Assembly: GCA_964545585.1 (NCBI GenBank)
Contig: CAZJFT010000005.1
Coordinates: forward strand, 1 to 40,467
From: UBA9642 sp964545585
Lineage (GTDB): Archaea; Nanobdellota; Nanobdellia; Woesearchaeales; UBA9642
DNA: 40,467 nt
Direction: 5' to 3'
Numbering within the stretch: the stretch's first letter is position 1; each line of letters opens with the position of its first letter. A program made the position numbers and the translations under genes. Positions 30,979 to 40,457 of this stretch are shown piece after piece. The notes under the pieces are model-generated. The model saw only the letters and a list, made by a program, of their open reading frames with translations. It made no database searches and was not told where the DNA came from.

Positions 30979-33176
30979 CTCAACACATCTTGTATGAATT
31001 TTCTCCTGCTTGCTTTAAGATATCTTACAAAAAGATCCTTTAGTTTAGGTTTATCGTCCATAAGGTTGAGAGATGTTATCAAGAAGTCCTTTGCGTTCTC
31101 TTCATCTTTCATACGTAGCATGGTGCCGGTTTGGCATAATGCATTATGCAACTTGCTTTTTTCATACTCTTTTGCTATTATCTCAGGAATTCTAGAATCC
31201 GAATTAAATTCTGAGATTTTTTTCAAATATGACTCAATAAAATGTGGTTTGTTTATATCTGGCCATTCCTTATACTCTAGAAGTTCGATAAGATCTTGTG
31301 TCGGGGAACCGATTGCTGCGCTTTCGAAATCGTATATCACACCGCCCTCGAAGCAATTCTGCGGATAAAGGTCTCCATGAATGAAAAATTTCAATGGCTG
31401 ATCATCAAATAATTTCTTATATTCAGTTAGAAAATCCATAAATTTAGAATTGGCACCTAAACGTCCCTCCGAAGTCTTTCCCACCGCTCGATATAATAGG
31501 TTCTCTACATGATTAAAGTTCGGAAGTCTTGTTGTATATTTGTTTCCGCTATTGTCTACTGCAACAATCTCTCCGTTATTGTTCTTGATATGTTCTGTAC
31601 CTAGTGCATGTATTATCGCTAAAGTTTCTATTGTCGACTCTAATTCCTTATACAACGGAGCCAAGTCATAATTGCATTCAGCCTCGATATCTTCAAGGCT
31701 TCTCCTCTTCATCTTCTTCTGTATGTACGCGACATGATTGTTTGTTTCAAGCAATCCTATGTATATGGGGACTCTCATCAGATTTTCATCAAAGAGATTT
31801 GTATCGGGATTAATGGCCAAATCGTTTGTTATATTTTCTAAAAACACGTTGATTATGTATTCTTTCTGCAATCTCTTCTTTTCTTCATCTATATCTTTTT
31901 CCGGATTATTTATTTTAAGTATATATTCTGAATTCAGGTTTTCTGAAATGTCGTGTTTGATTGTTATTACGGGGTTTTTAGATTTTCTCGCAACTTTCTT
32001 GAATATTCCTTCCTTTTTCTTAGGGAGTGTCAACGAAGGATCTCTTTCTAGAACCTGTAAAAATCTTCGGCCTATCAATGGATCTCTTATGTGATGTCCG
32101 GAGTATTCCAGTGCGTTCATCAACAGGATTCCTATGGAAGAGAAATCGTTTGTCTGCTCACTTGCACGTTCTATATAATTTATTAAAGTAGGAATGTGTC
32201 CTATCTTATCGAATAGCGGTTTTATTAAATCATGATTCACGTCTGGAGGCACTCTAGCATAATCTTGTATTCTCAGATAAGCGAACATTCCACTCTCTTC
32301 AAGACCTGAATCCTGATTGGTAAATTTTTTTGTAGGGCCTGTCACGTATACACATATCTGTCTAGATTCTATCACATCTTTCATTTGTCTGTCGACATAA
32401 TACAATGTAACGTCTTCTAAGTTGAATTCTTTCGACAGGCCTATCATTTTTCCTGTAATGATATATTGTGGTACTTCGTTTCCGCGGTGCAGTATATATT
32501 CTGGGTCTATGTGCATTTTCTGTAGTAGTTGTTCACTAAAACTGACCGACTGAGAATTAGAATCCTCTTCTCCGTATTCATTGTATTTTCTTTCCTCTGC
32601 AAACATCACAATATCTGGGAATGTTCTTTCATTTTTATTCTTTGAAGAGTTGAAATGCGCTAAATAATTCAGGAGAGAGTTATATGCGTCTTCCTTTATC
32701 AAATAATAGTCTGCCCATAGAGAATACGCTTTCAATCCCCCCGCAGCACTTTCTATATCATTGATTGTATTTTCTGCACCACTTAAATTTCTTCTCTTAA
32801 GATATTCTTTTGCCAAGAAATACTTTATCATTACATCTCCGGGAGAAAGAACTGACAATCGTTCTAACGATTTTAATTTTCTATCACTGTATGGGTGAAA
32901 ATCTCTTTCTCTGATTCTTGAGTGTGTAAAAGATCCCGTACTGCGGACTTTCTCAGAAAATAATAAGTTTCCAATATCGGTTTGAGCTGCTTCTTGTATT
33001 ACTACATTTATGTAATGTGCTTCCCGTAGTCTTTTTTCTAAAGCATCTTTTGCTTCCTGCTCAGGAATTAAGTGTTTACTGCCTTTTTCAAGATCCGATA
33101 TTACTTCATTCCATTTATCTGAAAGATAAATTGCGTAATTCTCTGGACTGATATTATCCAATTTTTTGTAGTCCAT
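30975..33176 (-). CDS. helical-repeat protein with C-terminal APH-type kinase domain, 733 aa
   Basis: The N-terminal 200 residues are helical and TPR-like (YFLAKEYLKRRNLSGAENTI). A middle part of unclear fold follows. The C-terminal 250 residues carry the choline/aminoglycoside kinase motifs: HGDLYPQN (about 600-607) and DFESAAIG (about 616-623), which supply the catalytic Asp and metal ligand. The substrate cannot be read from the sequence; small molecules or proteins are both known in this fold. ATG 33176 is chosen because the upstream ATG 33209 lies within a TATA box (33198-33206) that predicts a leaderless start at 33176. It is translationally coupled to the Ser/Thr kinase downstream. Confidence 0.75.
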   Translation of the reverse strand: MDYKKLDNISPENYAIYLSDKWNEVISDLEKGSKHLIPEQEAKDALEKRLREAHYINVVIQEAAQTDIGNLLFSEKVRSTGSFTHSRIRERDFHPYSDRKLKSLERLSVLSPGDVMIKYFLAKEYLKRRNLSGAENTINDIESAAGGLKAYSLWADYYLIKEDAYNSLLNYLAHFNSSKNKNERTFPDIVMFAEERKYNEYGEEDSNSQSVSFSEQLLQKMHIDPEYILHRGNEVPQYIITGKMIGLSKEFNLEDVTLYYVDRQMKDVIESRQICVYVTGPTKKFTNQDSGLEESGMFAYLRIQDYARVPPDVNHDLIKPLFDKIGHIPTLINYIERASEQTNDFSSIGILLMNALEYSGHHIRDPLIGRRFLQVLERDPSLTLPKKKEGIFKKVARKSKNPVITIKHDISENLNSEYILKINNPEKDIDEEKKRLQKEYIINVFLENITNDLAINPDTNLFDENLMRVPIYIGLLETNNHVAYIQKKMKRRSLEDIEAECNYDLAPLYKELESTIETLAIIHALGTEHIKNNNGEIVAVDNSGNKYTTRLPNFNHVENLLYRAVGKTSEGRLGANSKFMDFLTEYKKLFDDQPLKFFIHGDLYPQNCFEGGVIYDFESAAIGSPTQDLIELLEYKEWPDINKPHFIESYLKKISEFNSDSRIPEIIAKEYEKSKLHNALCQTGTMLRMKDEENAKDFLITSLNLMDDKPKLKDLFVRYLKASRRKFIQDVLR

Positions 33177-33197
33177 TTTTTTTGTAATATTAAACTC

Positions 33198-33206
33198 ATT
33201 TATAAA
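33198..33206 (-). promoter_or_regulatory. TATA box of the kinase pair
   Basis: The minus strand reads TTTATAAAT, centred 26 bases before ATG 33176. This shows that the longer open frame to 33209 is not the coding start. Confidence 0.6.
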
Positions 33207-33295
33207 CATTTCTTTTTATTAACTATCCTCGAGTAACAAATAAGCTCATTTCTCCTCGCTAAATGCGACTTTTTTACTCCTGAAGTAACCAATAG

Positions 33296-33304
33296 TTTTA
33301 TATA
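33296..33304 (+). promoter_or_regulatory. TATA box of pheS
   Basis: TTTTATATA at 33296-33304 predicts transcription from about 33327. This leaves a short leader with GGGGGCT (33332-33338) ahead of the TTG start at 33345. Confidence 0.5.
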
Positions 33305-33344
33305 CTTGTTGTGATTTAATGAAGTAAATTTGGGGGCTATAAGA

Positions 33345-34889
33345 TTGGATATACAGACAATTATAGACAAATTACACCCATTAGAGAGAAGAATATTGCC
33401 TTTAACAGCTAAAAATAGCTCTATTTCGGGATTAATGGCTAATTCTGGTTTAAAAGAGGTTGAAGTGACTAGAGCGCTTCAATGGCTTAAGAACAAGCAA
33501 TTAATTGACATAAAAGAGGACTCTAAAGAGCAGATATTCTTGGACAAGAATGGACAAGCATATGCTAAATCCGGCCTTCCAGAAAGGAAATTCTTAGAAA
33601 GTCTAAACCGCGAAATGTCAATAAGAGAGATAGAGAAAGCATCAAGACTCAGCAAAGAAGAAGTGTCAGTCAGCCTCGGCCTATTGAAGAAGAAGAATGC
33701 AATAAACATCTCAAAGAAAGGTAATGACGTACTAGTATCATTGACAGACATAGGCAGGAACATGTTAAAGAAGGAATCATTAGAGGAATCATTCCTGAAA
33801 AAGACATTCCCGCTAAACCCTAAATCATTAAGCCCAGAAGAGAATTATGCATTGGCCGAATTATTGAAGAGGAAAAACATACTCAAATCAGACGTGCAGA
33901 AGACAAAAACCATAACACTCACACAATTAGGGCAAGAAGTGATATCAAACGCAGGCGCATTAGGGAAAGATGTCATAGACTCATTGACACAAGACATAAT
34001 AAAGAGCAAGACATGGCTAAACAAGGAATTCCGCAAATATGATGTACATTCACAAGTTCCTAGGATAAACTATGGAAAGAAACATTTCGAGAATGAAGCG
34101 ATAGAATACATAAAGACGATATGGTTAAATCTTGGTTTCAAGGAAATGCACGGAAGCATGGTTCAGACAGCATTCTGGGACTTAGACTCATTATTCGTCC
34201 CGCAGGATCATCCGGCAAGAGAGATGCAAGACACATTCTACTTAAAGAATCCGAAGACAGGACATCTGCCTGAAGATTTGAAGAAAAAAGTGAAACACGT
34301 ACATGAAGATGGTGGAGACACGGGAAGCATAGGATGGAGAGCTCCATGGAGCGAAGAGAAAGCAGCAGAATTAATGTTGCGGACACACACGACAGTATTA
34401 TCTGCGCAGACAATATCGAAATTGAAGAAAGAAGACCTCCCATTGAAATTCTTCTCAGTAGGCAAAGTGTTCAGGAATGAAGCAGTAGACTGGAAACACC
34501 TATTCGAATTCTACCAAGTAGAAGGAATAGTCGTCGACCCGAATGCAAACTTCGAGAACTTGAAAGGATACCTAGAAGAATTCTTCAAGAAGATGGGATA
34601 TACGAAAGTTATGATCAGACCATCACACTTCCCATACACAGAGCCATCAGCAGAGATAGTGGTATATCATCCAGAAAGACAGGAATGGATAGAATTAGGC
34701 GGCGCAGGGATGTTCAGGCCAGAAGTCACGAAGACATTGATGGGATTCGAATGCCCAGTATTAGCATGGGGCCTAGGACTAGGAAGAGTCGCAGTCCCAT
34801 ACTACAAGATTGAAGATTTACGAGATTTCAACAAGAACGACATCAAACAATTACGATCAATGAAGAAATGGCTGTTGCAGCCGAGGTAG
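33345..34889 (+). CDS. pheS: phenylalanine-tRNA ligase alpha subunit
   Basis: PheS charges tRNA-Phe together with PheT. The archaeal form has an N-terminal stretch of winged-helix DNA/tRNA-binding domains (about 1-210), then the class II catalytic core. Motif 2 shows as FRNEAVDWKHLFEFYQVEG, and motif 3 as GLGLGRVAVPYYKIEDLRDF near the end. Length (514 residues) is typical. The start is read as TTG 33345, since GGGGGCT lies seven bases upstream; TTG 33330 would add five residues and include that site. Downstream, pheT is separated by two small genes, which is unusual. Confidence 0.93.
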   Translation: MDIQTIIDKLHPLERRILPLTAKNSSISGLMANSGLKEVEVTRALQWLKNKQLIDIKEDSKEQIFLDKNGQAYAKSGLPERKFLESLNREMSIREIEKASRLSKEEVSVSLGLLKKKNAINISKKGNDVLVSLTDIGRNMLKKESLEESFLKKTFPLNPKSLSPEENYALAELLKRKNILKSDVQKTKTITLTQLGQEVISNAGALGKDVIDSLTQDIIKSKTWLNKEFRKYDVHSQVPRINYGKKHFENEAIEYIKTIWLNLGFKEMHGSMVQTAFWDLDSLFVPQDHPAREMQDTFYLKNPKTGHLPEDLKKKVKHVHEDGGDTGSIGWRAPWSEEKAAELMLRTHTTVLSAQTISKLKKEDLPLKFFSVGKVFRNEAVDWKHLFEFYQVEGIVVDPNANFENLKGYLEEFFKKMGYTKVMIRPSHFPYTEPSAEIVVYHPERQEWIELGGAGMFRPEVTKTLMGFECPVLAWGLGLGRVAVPYYKIEDLRDFNKNDIKQLRSMKKWLLQPR

Positions 34890-34912
34890 AAGAGAGGTTA
34901 GGGAGAAAGTGT

Positions 34913-35155
34913 ATGGACGACCGCAAAGTTTACGAGTTGACGAGGTTGAAACTTGCTTATCATAAGCAGGTCGCATTCATAATAGGACTTATAATCATTG
35001 CATTGTTCGGTCTCGCATTGTACATATTCAACATATACAAGTTCGATTTCGCATTGTTCGTCGTTTCGCTAGTGCTCATAATCACTGGCGCAATAGGGAT
35101 AATGACAATCGACCAAAAGATGAAATTGATATCAAAGAAAATAAAGGAGCTGTAA
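34913..35155 (+). CDS. small two-TM membrane protein between pheS and pheT
   Basis: The 80-residue protein starts at ATG 34913, seven bases after GGGAG. The ATG at 34868 lies inside pheS and would overlap it by 22 bases. Two membrane helices (about 21-39 and 45-65) are followed by a basic end (DQKMKLISKKIKEL). Both termini are predicted inside, by the positive-inside rule. No family is recognised. It is probably read in the pheS transcript. Confidence 0.6.
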   Translation: MDDRKVYELTRLKLAYHKQVAFIIGLIIIALFGLALYIFNIYKFDFALFVVSLVLIITGAIGIMTIDQKMKLISKKIKEL

Positions 35156-35174
35156 AAGAGGTAAGGGAGATAAA

Positions 35175-35663
35175 ATGTCAATAAATAAATTGGAGGATTC
35201 GAAAGCACTCTTGAAGAAAGAAAAAACGATGTCTGATTTTATTAGTAATAAAGTTGGGCAGAGTATTAGGTTAAGAGATTTGGCTCAGGATCCTCATAAG
35301 ATAGGGACATGGCATCATTATCTTAGCGATACGGCAAGTCTTTTTTCAACAATAGAATCATACAAAAATGGAGCAGATATATCTATTACCTGGGTAGTCA
35401 TGGATAATCTCGGATTTGGAATCATGGAACGGAAAGGAAGCTATTTCCATAAAAATTATCTCTTAGGTCTCCCAGAAGCTTCAGACAATACATTGATATA
35501 TGACCCCCCAGCAGACGGACACTTATTTTCATATGTGACGAATCTTAAAAACCACATTAATTCGGAATATTTCATGAGAGAATATGAAAAAGAAAAAGAC
35601 ATATTCTTGCAACCAATATTAGAAGAAATTTATTTCAAAAATATTCGAGATATAAAATTATGA
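35175..35663 (+). CDS. hypothetical protein between pheS and pheT, 162 aa
   Basis: The protein is soluble, with no signal. Aromatic patches (TWHHYLSD, YFHKNYLLGLP) occur. GGGAGAT before the ATG supports the start. Codon choice is more AT-rich than in pheS and pheT on either side, and more like that of the orphan genes elsewhere in the window. This suggests later insertion into the operon. pheT begins 11 bases after its stop, so it is probably cotranscribed. No family is recognised. Confidence 0.6.
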   Translation: MSINKLEDSKALLKKEKTMSDFISNKVGQSIRLRDLAQDPHKIGTWHHYLSDTASLFSTIESYKNGADISITWVVMDNLGFGIMERKGSYFHKNYLLGLPEASDNTLIYDPPADGHLFSYVTNLKNHINSEYFMREYEKEKDIFLQPILEEIYFKNIRDIKL

Positions 35664-35674
35664 GTTGATTAAAA

Positions 35675-37468
35675 ATGCCAACTGTAAAATTCAGCAAGAA
35701 CATGTTATTGGAGCTTTTAGGTAGGAAGATCAGTGATGAGCAATTAGCTGACAGGATAAACTTCCTGGGAGCGAATGTTGAGGGAATAGAAGGCGATGAA
35801 ATTGCAATAGAGATATTCCCAAATAGGCCAGACATGTTATCAGAGCAAGGATTGGCAAGGGCATTGAAGACATTCATGAACATAAAGCCAGGGTTCAAGC
35901 AGTATCATGTGAAGAAATCCAATGTAAAAGTTATCGTTGACAAATCCGTTAAGAACATAAGGCCTTACACCGCATGCGCAGTAGTCAAAGGGTTGAAGCT
36001 CACTGAAGACAAAATAAAGGCGATAATACAGATACAGGAAAAATTGCATATAACTTATGGAAGGAACAGGAAGAAAGCTGCTATAGGCGTGTATCCATTA
36101 GAGCACATAAGGCCTCCGATATATTACAAGGCATTACATCCTGAGGAGATACGATTCAAACCTTTAGACATGAACAAGGACCTGACAGGATCACAAGTCC
36201 TGGCAATACATCCGACAGGCAGGGAATACGGTTATTTGCTTGAAGGCCTCGAAAAATTCCCCGTATTCTTAGATAGCAAGATGAATGTCATGAGCATGCC
36301 TCCAATAATCAACAGCAACAACGTTGGGAAAGTCACTTCGCAAACAAAAGATGTGTTCATAGAATGCTCAGGATTCGATTTTGATTACTTACATACATGC
36401 TTGAACATAATAGTTACTGCACTTGCAGACATGGGTGGAGACATATACAGTGTAGAGATAAAGTATCCAGACAAGAAGAGAGTCACTCCAGAGCTTTCAG
36501 GAAGAGAGATGAAAATAGATATGGATTACGTGAATAAGATATTAGGATTAACACTCAAGGAATCAGAGATAAAGAACCTTCTTGAAAAGATGGGGTTAGG
36601 ATATAAGAACAAGAAAGCATTGATACCTGGATATAGGTCAGACATGCTGCACCCAATAGACTTAGTAGAAGACATAGCGATAGCGTATGGATATGAAAAA
36701 TTTGAGAGCAAGATACCTAATGCCGCAACAGTCGCAGCGGAAAGGCCTATAGAACTATTCATGAACAAGATACGTGAAACACTCATAGGGATGGGATTAA
36801 TTGAGATAAAGAATTATCAATTGACGAATTCAGATGCCCAATGCAAGCTCATGAATTATTCGGCGGAGCTAGTAGAATTAGAGAATGCAGTCACACAAGA
36901 ATATAATGTGTTGAGATATTGGATGATCCCTAGCCTATTAGAGACGCTACGGAACAATAAACATTATGATTACCCGCAAAACATATTCGAGATAGGTACG
37001 GTGTTCAGGATAAACAACAATTTCGATACAAAAGTACAAGAGAACGAAAGGCTGGCGATAGCGTTCTGCGGGAATGATGCAAACTTCACAAGAGTGAAAC
37101 AGGCATTAGATTCATTGATGGACGCATTGGACATAAAATATTCATTAGTCGAGGCGGAGCATTCATCATTCATCAAAGGAAGGGTCGGAAGGGTAAAAGT
37201 GAATGAAGAGAAAGTTGCATTGATAGGCGAGATACACCCACAAGTATTGATGAACTGGTCGATGGATATGCCTGTATCAGTCATAGAGCTGAACATAACA
37301 GAAATATTCAGGATGATGCACATACCATCAGAAGTGAACATAGAGCATAAGGCTGTCGATCAACATGAGCACAAGACCGCAAAGAAACACAAGACGCATG
37401 CTAAAGAGAATTCAAAGAAACATTCAAAACCTAAACATAAGGTTGAGAAGAAGAAAAAAAGACGATGA
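35675..37468 (+). CDS. pheT: phenylalanine-tRNA ligase beta subunit
   Basis: The 597-residue protein has the archaeal PheT order: B1 (MPTVKFSKNMLLELLG), then IEIFPNRPDMLS and the B3/B4 editing region (KGLKLTEDKIKAII, YGRNRKKAAIGVYPLEHI). B5 (GREMKIDMDYVNKILG) and the catalytic-like core follow (LVEDIAIAYGYEKFES). The last 41 residues (557-597) are an added tail rich in Lys and His (HEHKTAKKHKTHAKENSKKH), beyond the family's normal end near 550. That tail may bind RNA or be disordered. It pairs with PheS upstream. Confidence 0.93.
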   Translation: MPTVKFSKNMLLELLGRKISDEQLADRINFLGANVEGIEGDEIAIEIFPNRPDMLSEQGLARALKTFMNIKPGFKQYHVKKSNVKVIVDKSVKNIRPYTACAVVKGLKLTEDKIKAIIQIQEKLHITYGRNRKKAAIGVYPLEHIRPPIYYKALHPEEIRFKPLDMNKDLTGSQVLAIHPTGREYGYLLEGLEKFPVFLDSKMNVMSMPPIINSNNVGKVTSQTKDVFIECSGFDFDYLHTCLNIIVTALADMGGDIYSVEIKYPDKKRVTPELSGREMKIDMDYVNKILGLTLKESEIKNLLEKMGLGYKNKKALIPGYRSDMLHPIDLVEDIAIAYGYEKFESKIPNAATVAAERPIELFMNKIRETLIGMGLIEIKNYQLTNSDAQCKLMNYSAELVELENAVTQEYNVLRYWMIPSLLETLRNNKHYDYPQNIFEIGTVFRINNNFDTKVQENERLAIAFCGNDANFTRVKQALDSLMDALDIKYSLVEAEHSSFIKGRVGRVKVNEEKVALIGEIHPQVLMNWSMDMPVSVIELNITEIFRMMHIPSEVNIEHKAVDQHEHKTAKKHKTHAKENSKKHSKPKHKVEKKKKRR

Positions 37469-37492
37469 TATCATTTCTTAGGATTTTTCTTA

Positions 37493-39094
37493 TTATTTTT
37501 TCTTATAATTCTTCTTGTCCTTTTCAGAGTAATGCTTGCTTAATCTCTTGTTAAGTCTAGAATTGACAAGGTGTTCATACATGTCTTTCTTATGCTTCTT
37601 CAAAGCTTTAGGGACCATATTCTTCCTTATAGGCTCAATCTTCTCAAGACCATCATCAACAACCCCTATGACTGGTCTTGCAAAACCTCCTAAAGCATCT
37701 GCAGTCTTGTCAACAAAATTCTTGACATCACGCTCTGTGTTGAGGAAACTTGTGGCGGTATGATTTAGAGCACTATTGATGGGCTTAGCTATTATCAATT
37801 CAAAGAACAGCTTGTTCTCATCTATTCTTCTTGAAACCTTAACTTCCTTGATCCTCCCTGCAAAGAACAGCATCACAAGGAGTCTTGCCGCTGCAGAGAT
37901 TATGAACACTATAAGTAGTGTCGAGAAGCTTAAGAATCCTGGAATGACCTCGACAAGCAATGCCCCGAGCAATCCTCCTGCAAGAACAGCAATCCCGAAT
38001 ATCATGTTGAAGTAAGCGAAACCTCTTGCACGCTTCTCAGGATTGACTGTCTCAAGTATGTAATTGAATGTGGTCAATTCGAACCCTGCCCACGCAAATC
38101 CAGTCATCGCCTCTACAAGCATCAAAAGGTAGAATGCATTCATTCCTTGATAGAAATATCCTACGATGAACCACCATATAGGGATTGTAGCAATCCATAA
38201 TCCTGAGATTATCAGTATGTTCCGTGTGCCGAACCTTCTAGAATATCTCCCCCAATAAGTCATAGTCCACGCCTTGACACCCATAGGAACAAGTACTAAT
38301 ATAGTGTATTGCAGATAATTGAACCCTAAGTCCTTGAGCAAGTAAACTGTAAAGAACGGCCCCGCAATCATGACAGCAAACGCCATCAAAGACCTGAAGA
38401 TGACGAAATTACCGAAATTAGTCCTAGGCATCTCCCTAAGGAACTCTTTGAAAGAGAAATGATTTTCAGGATTATAAACATACCTCGGTTCAATCTGTTT
38501 CGTCAGATAATACCAGGATAAAAGCCTGCCAAGAAATGATATGGTGAAAAGTATCCCAAAACCGACCCATATGTTCGTGTTTTCGAAATAATGCAGTATG
38601 ACCCCCGCAATCATGACACTGAACATCATGCTTATTATTACATACTTGTTGCGTTTGCTGAAATACATCGCCCTATCCTTTTCCGTAACGACATCAGATA
38701 TCCATGATGACCAAGCCGGACCCACTATGTTTGCGAAAACCTGATATAATGTGAACAATACAGTCAGGACGAGCATATCTTTAGTCAAGAACGGCAATGC
38801 GAACAAAGGAAGCATAAGCAAAGCTTGCAGAAACACAAAAAAAGACACTATCTTCTTCCTATCCTGATACTTATCAGTCAGCCTTGCGCCTAATAATTGG
38901 AACAATGCCCCGATGAATGCAGGTACAGAATTAAGTATCCCTATCTGTGAAGCTGTAGCGCCTATCTTCAGCGCAAATGGCACGACATACTGCTCCCCGA
39001 AACCATACATTACGCTCCATGCAGACCCGTCTTTGATAGAGTATCTCTTTGTCTTTTCTATGTCGGATTTAGAGAATGTTGTGGGTTTCGGCAT
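37493..39094 (-). CDS. MFS transporter
   Basis: The 533-residue protein has about 12 membrane helices in the first 430 residues and a long hydrophilic, basic tail (about 435-533). Loop 2-3 has RLTDKYQDRKK, the usual MFS motif A region. A second conserved loop SDVVTEKDRAMYFSKRNKY follows helix 4. This profile fits a solute/proton antiporter or permease, but substrate cannot be read. The TATA element at 39115-39125 fits a leaderless start. It is convergent with pheT; the two stops share a T-rich spacer. The cytosolic tail is longer than typical for MFS. Confidence 0.85.
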   Translation of the reverse strand: MPKPTTFSKSDIEKTKRYSIKDGSAWSVMYGFGEQYVVPFALKIGATASQIGILNSVPAFIGALFQLLGARLTDKYQDRKKIVSFFVFLQALLMLPLFALPFLTKDMLVLTVLFTLYQVFANIVGPAWSSWISDVVTEKDRAMYFSKRNKYVIISMMFSVMIAGVILHYFENTNIWVGFGILFTISFLGRLLSWYYLTKQIEPRYVYNPENHFSFKEFLREMPRTNFGNFVIFRSLMAFAVMIAGPFFTVYLLKDLGFNYLQYTILVLVPMGVKAWTMTYWGRYSRRFGTRNILIISGLWIATIPIWWFIVGYFYQGMNAFYLLMLVEAMTGFAWAGFELTTFNYILETVNPEKRARGFAYFNMIFGIAVLAGGLLGALLVEVIPGFLSFSTLLIVFIISAAARLLVMLFFAGRIKEVKVSRRIDENKLFFELIIAKPINSALNHTATSFLNTERDVKNFVDKTADALGGFARPVIGVVDDGLEKIEPIRKNMVPKALKKHKKDMYEHLVNSRLNKRLSKHYSEKDKKNYKKK

Positions 39095-39114
39095 ATTCTC
39101 ATGTCAAATCTGGA

Positions 39115-39125
39115 AGTTTAAAAAA
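39115..39125 (-). promoter_or_regulatory. TATA box of the MFS gene
   Basis: The minus strand reads ATTTTTTAAAC with its centre 26 bases before ATG 39094. Confidence 0.45.
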
Positions 39126-39155
39126 TTATTGATTCAAACCGAAACAAATATTGCA

Positions 39156-39509
39156 TTATCTCTGCTCCATATCTATATAGAAACTATATATCCCTTCAAC
39201 GAATAAGAAGCTCGCGATGATTGCCGGAAGCGCAAGTAGTAATGTTTCTGGAAATGAAACAAATCCGGATAATAAATAAATAATTGACGGCCACATCATC
39301 ACAGCACATAATATCCATGATACGGTTATCCATTGCTTGTTTATGTGTGCACTCATTATATTCGCTACCTGGACTATTATCAACCCGACTGCCGCAATCC
39401 CTAGAAGCGGTATTCCTATGATGTTCTCAACATTCGTCCATCCGAATATGTTCATGAATATCAATAGGCTTACTGGAAGAAATGCGAACCCAATTATGTA
39501 ATCAATCAT
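39156..39509 (-). CDS. four-TM membrane protein, 117 aa
   Basis: Four hydrophobic helices cover nearly the whole chain (about 2-23, 28-50, 60-84 and 88-110), with short loops. It could be a small permease-like or scaffold protein; no family is recognised. The start is taken as ATG 39509, because the upstream TTG 39542 would add a polar, Asn-rich leader with no ribosome site. It lies downstream of the MEMO1-family gene in the same direction, so both may be cotranscribed. Confidence 0.6.
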   Translation of the reverse strand: MIDYIIGFAFLPVSLLIFMNIFGWTNVENIIGIPLLGIAAVGLIIVQVANIMSAHINKQWITVSWILCAVMMWPSIIYLLSGFVSFPETLLLALPAIIASFLFVEGIYSFYIDMEQR

Positions 39510-39557
39510 TTTAGTATTTTGATTGTGTTTATTGATATTCAAAAGTATGCGTCATTA

Positions 39558-40457
39558 TCATACATCATTTACCAGATCCTTTTCCTCCGTATCTTCATCA
39601 AATATTATTGCTGCATAACTCACTGCATTCTTGTAATCCGAATCCGGATCGAGATCTGCTGAAGTATAATAATGCTCAAGCCTCACATTGCATGGCTTTA
39701 TGGCCTTTAGGAGCACGGCTATTGGGATGAATCCGCAGATAGTCATGAGATTATCCTGGACATATGCCATCCATCCATCAACATCGAACTTCTCGATGAA
39801 ATCAATAGCTTTCCTGTCAGTCTCATATATATTCTTCTTCACATCAGTACTAAATGGTATGTGATGATAATTCCTTCCATAATGCGTGAAGTCAGAACTG
39901 ATTATGAAAATCACTTTCTTTCCAGACTCTATTATTGTATCTTTCAAGTCTAGCGCAAGTTTTGCTATGTCAATGCTTGAACTGACAAGCATAGGCAATA
40001 TCTTCAACTGGTGCATCTTGTCTTTTGTAGCGAATTGCAAGAACGGGACTTGTACCTCAACAGAGTGCTCATTCAAGAATCCTGCATCATCATCCTTCAA
40101 CTCCTCATTCTTTGCAAGCAATGCCCTCGCAAATTCTTGGTCCGTCCTTGCAAGCCCTAATGGCGTCTCATATCCTTTAGTGCTTATGACATTAACGCCA
40201 TCGCTATGACTGGGGCCGATTATTATATACAAATCCGCGAATTCTGCTTCAGCCACTTCCTTATATGCCCATGCTGCTGCAGGCCCAGAATACTGGTATC
40301 CTGCATGCGGTGCAATGATTGCCTTTATCTTATTCGTCCTCTTATTCAACGGCAAATCTCCGGGGCCATTTTTATCCTCAAAACATGAAGCTATCTGCTT
40401 ATCCAACTCGAATTCCTTATCAGCATAAAACTGTCCAGCAAACTGTGCCTTAACCAT
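39558..40457 (-). CDS. MEMO1-family protein
   Basis: The 299-residue protein belongs to the MEMO1 family (Pfam PF01875; AmmeMemoRadiSam system protein B). It opens with the FAGQFYAD segment and has IIAPHAGY (His51), IIGPSH (His84), EHSVEVQVPFLQ (130-141), SSDFTHYG (187-194) and a late ICGFIPI with Cys. These His and Cys sites match the metal-binding cleft of human MEMO1, which binds iron. In archaea it often sits beside a radical-SAM gene and an AMMECR1 gene; neither is in this window. The start ATG 40457 is near the right edge, but the N-terminus is complete. Confidence 0.9.
   Translation of the reverse strand: MVKAQFAGQFYADKEFELDKQIASCFEDKNGPGDLPLNKRTNKIKAIIAPHAGYQYSGPAAAWAYKEVAEAEFADLYIIIGPSHSDGVNVISTKGYETPLGLARTDQEFARALLAKNEELKDDDAGFLNEHSVEVQVPFLQFATKDKMHQLKILPMLVSSSIDIAKLALDLKDTIIESGKKVIFIISSDFTHYGRNYHHIPFSTDVKKNIYETDRKAIDFIEKFDVDGWMAYVQDNLMTICGFIPIAVLLKAIKPCNVRLEHYYTSADLDPDSDYKNAVSYAAIIFDEDTEEKDLVNDV

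Noticed and set aside
33177..33209. Upstream ATG 33209 as start of the APH-type kinase gene
   Set aside because: The TATA box TTTATAAAT lies inside that extension, at the right distance for a start at 33176.
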